A DNA stretch of 64,000 nt from Clostridium algidicarnis DSM 15099 (GTDB lineage: Bacteria; Bacillota; Clostridia; Clostridiales; Clostridiaceae): NCBI RefSeq assembly GCF_002934235.1, contig NZ_PTIS01000010.1:1-64000 (forward strand). The letters are read 5' to 3'. This document shows, piece after piece, positions 58,480 through 64,000 of the stretch; the first letter of the stretch is position 1; every line of letters begins with the position of its first letter. The position numbers and the translations under genes are program-made. The notes under the pieces were generated by a model. That model did not search any database. It was not told the DNA's origin and saw only the letters and a list, made by a program, of their open reading frames with translations.

Positions 58480-59550
58480 TTGATTCAAGAGTACCCATGT
58501 ATAGAAGTAAATTTAGATAAGATAGCACATAACACAAGAGAAATTATTAAGGTTTGTAAGAAAGAAGACATCGAGACTGTAATAGTTACAAAGGTATTTT
58601 GTGCTGAAAAGTCTATAGTAAAAACAATAATTGATGAAGGAATTAAAACCATAGGAGATTCTAGAATAAAAAACCTTATAAATGTTAAAGGGCTTAATTG
58701 CAAAAAAATGCTTTTAAGAATACCTATGATAAGTGAAGCTTTAAATGTGGTTAAATATTCTGATGTAAGTTTAAATTCAGAGTTAGAAGTTATGAAGTCA
58801 TTATCAATAGCAGCCCAAAAGTTAGGAAAGACACATGAGGTAATACTCATGATTGACCTTGGAGATTTAAGAGAAGGAGTACTTCCAAAGGATGTTATAT
58901 ATACAACGGAAGAAATATTAAAACTTTCTAATATTAAATTTGCAGGTATAGGAACTAACCTTACTTGTTATGGGGGTATAATTCCAGACAAAAATAATTT
59001 AGGTAAACTTGTAGAAATAAAGGAACTTATAGAAGAACAGTTAAAAATAGAGGTACCTATTGTTTCAGGAGGAAATTCTAGTAGCTTATATATGGTGTTA
59101 AATGATTCTATACCTAAGGGGATAAATCAATTAAGAATAGGTGAAGCAGTGGTTTTAGGTACAGAAGCTGCATTTGAAAAGGATATAAAAAACTTTTATA
59201 ATCATGCTTTTATATTAAAAGGTGAGATAATAGAATTAAAGAAAAAGACTTCTCTACCTAAAGGAAGGGTAGGGGTAGATGCCTTCGGAGATACGCCAAG
59301 CTTTGAAGATAAGGGAGTTATGACTAGAGCTATAATAGCTTTAGGAAAACAAGACATATGTCTAGAAGGATTATATGTAAGAGATGAAGATATTGATATT
59401 TTAGGTGCTAGTAGTGACCATTTATTATTAGATCTAACAAACTGCAAAAAAGATTATAAGGTAGGAGATATTGTAGAATTTAATATGGACTACCCCTGTT
59501 TATTAGCCACAATGACATCACCTTATGTAATGAAGTACTTTTTGAAATAA
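58480..59550 (+). CDS. PLP-dependent racemase (ornithine/alanine racemase family)
   Basis: A 356-aa fold-type III PLP enzyme. The N-terminal barrel holds the PLP lysine in ETVIVTKVFCAEKS, and the phosphate-binding region IVSGGNSSSLYMVL followed by INQLRIGEAVVLGTE. The C-terminal beta domain contains RVGVDAFGDTP and LLLDLTNCKKDYKVGDIVEF. This matches the YhfX/ornithine-racemase branch more than classical alanine racemase. The start is TTG at 58480 with AGGAGG 8-9 nt upstream. It is divergent from DUF1611, suggesting a shared D-amino-acid or ornithine pathway. Confidence 0.88.
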   Translation: MIQEYPCIEVNLDKIAHNTREIIKVCKKEDIETVIVTKVFCAEKSIVKTIIDEGIKTIGDSRIKNLINVKGLNCKKMLLRIPMISEALNVVKYSDVSLNSELEVMKSLSIAAQKLGKTHEVILMIDLGDLREGVLPKDVIYTTEEILKLSNIKFAGIGTNLTCYGGIIPDKNNLGKLVEIKELIEEQLKIEVPIVSGGNSSSLYMVLNDSIPKGINQLRIGEAVVLGTEAAFEKDIKNFYNHAFILKGEIIELKKKTSLPKGRVGVDAFGDTPSFEDKGVMTRAIIALGKQDICLEGLYVRDEDIDILGASSDHLLLDLTNCKKDYKVGDIVEFNMDYPCLLATMTSPYVMKYFLK

Positions 59551-59597
59551 CATGAAAATATTTAGCTTATAAAGGGCGAGAGGTGTAAAAGGAAGGG

Positions 59598-59632
59598 CGC
59601 AGATTCATATTATATGAGTCTGTGTTTTTTCT
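59598..59632 (+). terminator. Terminator of the racemase gene
   Basis: CAGATTCAT pairs with ATGAGTCTG, followed by TGTTTTTTC. Confidence 0.82.
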
Positions 59633-59751
59633 TGTATTTAGGAGAAATATAATTTAGTTTAGTTTATCTGTAAAAGTTGATATAATAGCATTAGAACTTA
59701 TCTAAAAGAAACGAATCCTTTAAAGTTAAATGAAGAGGTGAATTATGAATT

Positions 59752-59985
59752 ATGACTAATGATGAAATATATAAACGGCTAATGGTAATGGCTACTGTTA
59801 AGGCTGGAAAGAGTTTTATTAAAACTTGTGATATAAGTAAGGGCGAGCTAAGTAAGCTTTGCAAGAAACATGATATATTTATTGTAGACAAAGCTACTAA
59901 AGAGGATATGATTGACAGATTCGTAGCAGAAACATTAGGTGTTAAGCTTAGAAAAAAAGCAATAAATAAATATAATACTAAGTAG
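59752..59985 (+). CDS. Hypothetical protein, 77 aa
   Basis: A basic helical protein (MTNDEIYKRLMVMATVKAGK ... TKEDMIDRFVAETLGVKLRKK). The segment ISKGELSKLCKKHDIFIVDK followed by ATKEDMIDRFVAE resembles a SAP-like or extended helical DNA-binding fold, but I do not recognise a family. GAGGTG lies 12 nt before the ATG; a 4-codon ATG...TAA frame (59745-59759) overlaps the start. A dispersed repeat follows directly after the stop. Confidence 0.65.
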   Translation: MTNDEIYKRLMVMATVKAGKSFIKTCDISKGELSKLCKKHDIFIVDKATKEDMIDRFVAETLGVKLRKKAINKYNTK

Positions 59986-59990
59986 AAGCG

Positions 59991-60045
59991 AGTGAGCTAC
60001 TCCGCGCCTAAGAGGATAGAAGAATTCCACAAAGGAATGTTAAAA
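59991..60045 (+). repeat. Dispersed short repeat, copy 3
   Basis: Begins AGTGAGCTAC, has GCCTAAGAGGATAGAAG, AATTCCAC and ends GAATGTTAAAA. It aligns along its whole length with copy 1 (19051-19105). Confidence 0.65.
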
Positions 60046-60072
60046 GGCTTCTATAATATATGGATGAATAAA

Positions 60073-60122
60073 AATAATAAGCCATGATAAAATCTTAAAC
60101 TTTATCAGGGCTTATTATTTTG
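60073..60122. terminator. Bidirectional terminator
   Basis: Arms AATAATAAGCC and GGCTTATTATT with an inner TGATAAA/TTTATCA pairing; T-runs on both strands suit the convergent genes. Confidence 0.88.
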
Positions 60123-60161
60123 TTTTTTTATGAAAAGTTTCATTAACTTAATAGATATTGA

Positions 60162-62627
60162 TTATTCTATAATAATATCTTCAAACCTTACCATTCCTAG
60201 AGGGTTAAGTCTTGCACCTAATACACCAGGGTTAGTAGCTATGGCTATTTGTGGATGATATAAGAAAATCCATGGGCTGTCATTAATAATCTGATTTTGA
60301 ATATCCTCGTATACCTTAGTTTTTTTAACTGGGTTTATTATTTCTTTAGCCTTTCCCATCATTTCTAACACATCTTTATTTTCATATCTTGTAAAGTTTG
60401 TATAATTACTTGGGTCGAAGTTAGGTAAAAGAAAGTTGTCAGGGTCCCCAGTGTCAGCTATCCACCTACTTATGAATATATCAGAGTTAGGTGTAGCTTC
60501 AAAATATTTATCATTTGGAACTGCTGTTACTATGCACTGAATTCCAACCTTTTTTAGGTCTTCAATGAGGTACGTAGCTATTTTATTAAAGACAGTATCA
60601 CTACTACCTTCTCTTATAAGCAACTTAAGCTTTTTTGTGGAAGATAATCCTTTTTTAGATATTAAGCTTTTTACTATTTCAGGATTGTAATTAAAAGAGG
60701 GTAAATATTTATTGTCTATTATATTAGGAGGAATTGGGCCTTTTGATTCTGTAGCCATACCACCTAAAATCTCAGTTATAATTCTTTTTCTATCTATAGC
60801 ATGATTTAGCGCTTTTCTGATTTCACTATCTTGCACAAGAGGAGAACTACTTTTTAAATTAAATCCAACATAATAAGTACCCATAACATCCTTCATTTTA
60901 ATAGAAGATGATTCTGAGGCCTTTAAGCTCTCCATTGTTGTTTTACTGTCTACTGTAATAAAGTTGTAATCCTTATTTAGAAATTTCCGAGAGGCATTTA
61001 AAGGATTAAATTCGATGTTAATTTTATCTGAATATGGTGCACCACCAAAATAATCTTTAAAAGCTGTGAGAGTACAAGAATCATCTTTTATTTCATCTAA
61101 AATAAAGGGACCACAACCTACAACCTTGCCCTTTTCCATTTCTTCTTTTGCTATGATAGAACAACAGTATTGTCCGAGGTTTAATAAAAAGCCTGTGTAG
61201 GGAATTGAAAGCTTTAAAGATAGCCTATATTTATCTAGTATTTTTATTCCAGTGACCTCTTTAGCCCTTCCATTTAAATATTCCTTGGAGCCTTCTATAC
61301 TTTCAAGAAACCAAGTATTTGGAGATTTTAATACTGGGCTTAAGATTCTTTCATAGGAGTATTTGACATCAGAGGAAGTAACTTCTCTACCATTATGAAA
61401 TTTTGCTCCCTTTCTTAAATTAAAAACCCAAGTTAGATGATCTTCTTCCACATACCAACTTTTAGCAAGACCAGGAGAAATTTCACCTGAAGAGCCAAAG
61501 GTTAGTAGAGAAGCGTGAGCATTTACAATTACTTGTCCACTTTCTTGATCGATAGCAAGAGCTGGATCAAATCCAAGGGGAGCACCGTTAAGACAAGTCT
61601 TTAAGGTAGAAACTTCCTTAGCATTTGAAGCAACTTCTTGAAGTAACTTATCTGATATGTATTTTAAATCCTCTGAAACCTCTGATAAAATGGTAAGAGA
61701 GGTTTTAGTATATTGAGTATTTAAAGCAGCTGATTCTACAACAGATAGTAACTTTTCTGAAATATAGCTCATGTTTTCTGCAGAACTTATAACGTTTTCT
61801 AGGTTTTCAGTCTGACTTTCTAGAGCAAGATTTATTTCTCCTGTTACATCTGTGCTAGTTTGTACTGCTTTTATAATGTTTTGAAAAACTGTCATAGTAT
61901 TGTTAGCTATTTCAGTACCCTCTTTTACCTTTAGGCTTGTTTTATCCATAGCCTCAATGGTATGGGCTATACTAGCATTTATTTCGTCTATAGTTTTTGA
62001 AATAAAACCAGCGGATTCAACGCTTCTTTCAGCAAGCTTTTTAACTTCTGTTGCAACTACAGTGAATCCTCTACCAGCTTCACCAGCTCTTGCAGCTTCA
62101 ATAGACGCATTTAAAGAAAGTAAGTTTGTGTGATTAGCTATGTCTTTAATTACATCTAACATATCATTAATATGTGCAGACTTTGAATTAAGATCCATAA
62201 CAACTGTTTTCGCATCTTCAACAGAAGATTCTATTTCATTCATAGCATTAATAGAATCACCTACGGCCTTACTCCCTTCCTTAGCTATGCCCATAGTTTG
62301 TTTTGCTATTTGCTTTGAATTATCTGTACTAGCTAAAACCTCCTCTGCTAAAGCAGAATAATTAGTGATTTCATTGACTAACTTATCAATAGAGCTCATT
62401 TGTACTTCTACATATTTATTAATATCTGTTGTAATTTCAATTAAGTTTTCTGTAGCAAAACCGGTTTCATCGATCTTGTTACTAAGTTTATTTACAATAC
62501 ATTTTTGATTGTGTTTTAAAATAGCAATTTTGTTTTGAGATGATATATTTTGGATTTTGTAATTTGGTTTAATATCCTCCACAGTAACGTCAGGAACCAT
62601 GGTTTTTTTAGTTTTAAAATTAAACAT
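60162..62627 (-). CDS. Cytosolic chemoreceptor fused to a peptide-binding-protein domain
   Basis: An 821-aa protein. Residues about 60-330 form a methyl-accepting chemotaxis coiled coil with the hairpin tip that contacts CheA/Che[21 protein letters not shown], then [20 protein letters not shown]. Residues about 340-821 form an SBP family 5 (OppA-like) domain: [62 protein letters not shown]. There is no signal peptide and no hydrophobic helix, so the whole protein should be cytoplasmic. SBP domains normally work outside the cell, and chemoreceptor sensor domains are usually N-terminal. I infer a cytosolic peptide or metabolite sensor. The ATG follows AGGAGG. Confidence 0.9.
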   Translation of the reverse strand: MFNFKTKKTMVPDVTVEDIKPNYKIQNISSQNKIAILKHNQKCIVNKLSNKIDETGFATENLIEITTDINKYVEVQMSSIDKLVNEITNYSALAEEVLASTDNSKQIAKQTMGIAKEGSKAVGDSINAMNEIESSVEDAKTVVMDLNSKSAHINDMLDVIKDIANHTNLLSLNASIEAARAGEAGRGFTVVATEVKKLAERSVESAGFISKTIDEINASIAHTIEAMDKTSLKVKEGTEIANNTMTVFQNIIKAVQTSTDVTGEINLALESQTENLENVISSAENMSYISEKLLSVVESAALNTQYTKTSLTILSEVSEDLKYISDKLLQEVASNAKEVSTLKTCLNGAPLGFDPALAIDQESGQVIVNAHASLLTFGSSGEISPGLAKSWYVEEDHLTWVFNLRKGAKFHNGREVTSSDVKYSYERILSPVLKSPNTWFLESIEGSKEYLNGRAKEVTGIKILDKYRLSLKLSIPYTGFLLNLGQYCCSIIAKEEMEKGKVVGCGPFILDEIKDDSCTLTAFKDYFGGAPYSDKINIEFNPLNASRKFLNKDYNFITVDSKTTMESLKASESSSIKMKDVMGTYYVGFNLKSSSPLVQDSEIRKALNHAIDRKRIITEILGGMATESKGPIPPNIIDNKYLPSFNYNPEIVKSLISKKGLSSTKKLKLLIREGSSDTVFNKIATYLIEDLKKVGIQCIVTAVPNDKYFEATPNSDIFISRWIADTGDPDNFLLPNFDPSNYTNFTRYENKDVLEMMGKAKEIINPVKKTKVYEDIQNQIINDSPWIFLYHPQIAIATNPGVLGARLNPLGMVRFEDIIIE

Positions 62628-62828
62628 TAAAAGCCTCCTAAATGTAAAATCATGATAATAATAAATATATATATATTATTAGTCAAACTAATGAAAACGT
62701 CAACAACGATATGATATTTATAGAAAAATAAACCATATGTATTTGTAATAACATGTATTAGAATTAAAAAATAAATTAAAATATGACCAGAGTAGGTTTA
62801 AAATCAATAAAAGATTTAATAGGGTTGC

Positions 62829-62853
62829 TTGTATTACATTATATGTAATACAA
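62829..62853. promoter_or_regulatory. Perfect palindrome upstream of the Rep-like gene
   Basis: Perfect 11-nt arms TTGTATTACAT / ATGTAATACAA around a 3-nt centre, 34 bp before the GTG start. Likely a protein-binding site, perhaps for the downstream winged-helix protein. Confidence 0.65.
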
Positions 62854-62886
62854 TGTAGTAAATATAAATAAAGAGGAGGCTTTTAA

Positions 62887-63234
62887 GTGGAAGAAGATTT
62901 AAATAAACTAAAAGTTATAAAAAGAAGAAGGAAATCTATTGTAAGATCTATTGTAAAATCTGATATTCCAAATTTTAAGAGTATATATGCTAAAATACTT
63001 TATCTAGAACTAGAAAAAAGGAAGCCTTCTACGGACTTTGAAATTTCTTTAGAAGAACTTAAACATATATTGATGGTACCAAACCTTGCATATGTATATT
63101 CCCATTTAAGACTTAGGGTATTAGATAATATAATCAAGGAATTTAATGAAGTAAATTCACCTCTTCAGTTTAGCTATGAAATTATAAGGGAAAATGAAAA
63201 AGATATGGTTAAGTTTAAAATTAAATATATTTGA
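62887..63234 (+). CDS. Orphan Rep_3-like winged-helix protein
   Basis: A 115-aa protein resembling the C-terminal winged-helix half of plasmid RepB/Rep_3 initiators. The sequence SIYAKILYLELEKRKPSTDF, ISLEELKHILMVPN, LRLRVLDNIIKEFNEVNSPL and FSYEIIRE follows the usual pattern. The N-terminal half of a full initiator is absent; residues 1-25 are basic instead. The start is GTG at 62887 with GAGGAGG 8 nt upstream. A perfect palindrome lies just upstream. It could be a domesticated plasmid remnant acting as a regulator. Its stop overlaps the upstream leader of tag. Confidence 0.65.
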   Translation: MEEDLNKLKVIKRRRKSIVRSIVKSDIPNFKSIYAKILYLELEKRKPSTDFEISLEELKHILMVPNLAYVYSHLRLRVLDNIIKEFNEVNSPLQFSYEIIRENEKDMVKFKIKYI

Positions 63235-63254
63235 TAAATAAAGGGGAGTTTAAA

Positions 63255-63815
63255 ATGAATAGGTGTCCATGGTGTAAAGATAATGAGATTTATATTAAAT
63301 ATCACGATGAAGAGTGGGGTGTACCTGTACATGATGATATAAAACACTTTGAATTCTTAGTATTAGAATCGGCTCAGGCAGGTTTAAGCTGGATCACTGT
63401 GCTTAAAAAGAGAGAAGAATATAGGCGGGTTTATGATGATTTTGAACCTATAAAAGTATCACAATATGATGATAAAAAGGTAAATGAATTAGTTCAAAAT
63501 CCAGGGATAATAAGAAATAAAAAGAAAATAGAAGCATCCATAAACAATGCTAATAAGTTTATAAATATACAAAAGGAGTTTGGAAGCTTTGATAATTATA
63601 TATGGAGCTTTGTAGACGGAACACCCTTAATTAATAAGTGGGAAGATATATCTAAGGTTCCTGCTACATCAGAACTTTCTGATAGGATATGTAAGGACTT
63701 AAAATCTAGAGGATTTAAATTTTTAGGGTCAACGATAATCTATGCATATCTTCAGGCTATAGGAGTTATTAATGATCATATAATTAGTTGCTTTAGACAT
63801 ACGCGAATACTATAA
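63255..63815 (+). CDS. tag: DNA-3-methyladenine glycosylase I
   Basis: A 186-aa base-excision repair enzyme removing 3-methyladenine. Diagnostic residues: NRCPWCKDNEIYIKYHDEEWG at the N terminus contains the zinc-binding Cys; FEFLVLESAQAGLSWITVLKKRE and FVDGTPLINKW follow; the C-terminal zinc ligands are IGVINDHIISCFRH. The ATG at 63255 has AAAGGGGAG upstream; the longer TTG reading at 63231 overlaps the previous gene. It is probably co-transcribed with the Rep-like gene. Confidence 0.97.
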   Translation: MNRCPWCKDNEIYIKYHDEEWGVPVHDDIKHFEFLVLESAQAGLSWITVLKKREEYRRVYDDFEPIKVSQYDDKKVNELVQNPGIIRNKKKIEASINNANKFINIQKEFGSFDNYIWSFVDGTPLINKWEDISKVPATSELSDRICKDLKSRGFKFLGSTIIYAYLQAIGVINDHIISCFRHTRIL

Positions 63816-63822
63816 CAAAAAC

Positions 63823-63855
63823 AAAGGAGCACCAAAAAATAATTGGTGCTCCTTT
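63823..63855. terminator. Bidirectional terminator
   Basis: A 12-bp stem AAAGGAGCACCA / TGGTGCTCCTTT with a 9-nt loop, flanked by A and T tracts. Confidence 0.9.
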
Positions 63856-63880
63856 AAATATATTTTTATTAAAAGAGATA

Positions 63881-64000
63881 CTATATCTCTTTTTCTATTT
63901 TTGTTCCTAAGTACTTCCATGTAAGAGATAAAGTTATAACCTCTATAGGAAGCATAATTAATGCTTTAAGTATTCTAGTTTGAGTTATTAATATAAATGC
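63881..64000 (-). CDS. C-terminal end of a membrane protein (cut by window edge)
   Basis: On the minus strand an open frame enters from the right edge and reads 39 residues to a TAG at 63881, ending LTWKYLGTKIEKEI. ILKALIMLPIEVITLSL looks like a final transmembrane helix with a short basic tail. This resembles the C termini of ECF-transporter S components, but that is only a guess from 39 residues. Confidence 0.55.
   Translation of the reverse strand, partial: AFILITQTRILKALIMLPIEVITLSLTWKYLGTKIEKEI

Overview
The window is AT-rich Firmicute DNA, almost certainly a chromosome segment of a Clostridium-type anaerobe. The evidence is strong AGGAGG ribosome binding sites, frequent TTG/GTG starts, DUF families typical of clostridia (DUF1659/DUF2922, DUF1292, a probable DUF3785), a pyroglutamate/peptide-catabolism gene set, and a type I-B CRISPR-Cas locus whose 30-nt repeat closely resembles the C. 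pasteurianum-type repeat. I name no species.

Layout. 1-210: end of an rRNA operon (5S) and tRNA-Lys. 0.4-4.7 kb: a crr (EIIA-Glc) gene under a GlcT-type antiterminator, divergent from a beta-galactosidase gene with a cre-like site in its promoter; a decayed glycosidase follows. 5-16 kb: transporters, a Crp/Fnr regulator, the pcp-DUF979-DUF969 pyroglutamyl-peptide operon, three tandem M42 aminopeptidase paralogs (the third lacks the catalytic Glu pair), a corrinoid adenosyltransferase, and a small membrane transporter with a GT39-like enzyme. 16-21.8 kb: a cluster of DnaA boxes upstream of thyA-folA, a lipoprotein, a TRM11-like methylase, a LicC-like nucleotidyltransferase and small proteins. 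21.9-22.4 kb: an unidentified ~430-nt RNA with its own promoter and terminator. 22.5-30 kb: TPP riboswitch-thiT, dhaKLM, and an oligopeptide ABC operon without ATPases. 30-33.2 kb: DUF1659/DUF2922, a TetM-like GTPase and a DUF1292 gene.

33.5-56.7 kb is a complete subtype I-B CRISPR-Cas locus, all on the minus strand: cas6-cas8b(with internal cas11)-cas7-cas5-cas3-cas4-cas1-cas2, leader, then a very long array (I count 214 repeats and 213 spacers over 14.0 kb). The array records repeated capture of the same protospacers, including one family whose two versions differ in the seed.

The most interesting signal lies just upstream of cas6. Two degenerate repeats flank a 29-nt pseudo-spacer (56571-56662), with their own TTGATA-17-TATAAT promoter and an intrinsic terminator. 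The pseudo-spacer matches the DNA abutting the -35 box of the cas operon promoter at 19 of its first 21 positions. The two mismatches fall at positions 6 and 18, which do not pair in Cascade, and a TCA trinucleotide sits at the PAM position. This is the architecture expected of a CreR/CreA-type guide that lets Cascade repress its own operon when crRNA is scarce.

56.8-64 kb: a DUF1611 P-loop protein divergent from an ornithine/alanine racemase-family enzyme, a cytosolic chemoreceptor fused to a peptide-binding-protein domain, an orphan plasmid-Rep-like protein next to a perfect palindrome, DNA-3-methyladenine glycosylase I, and the end of a membrane protein cut by the window edge.
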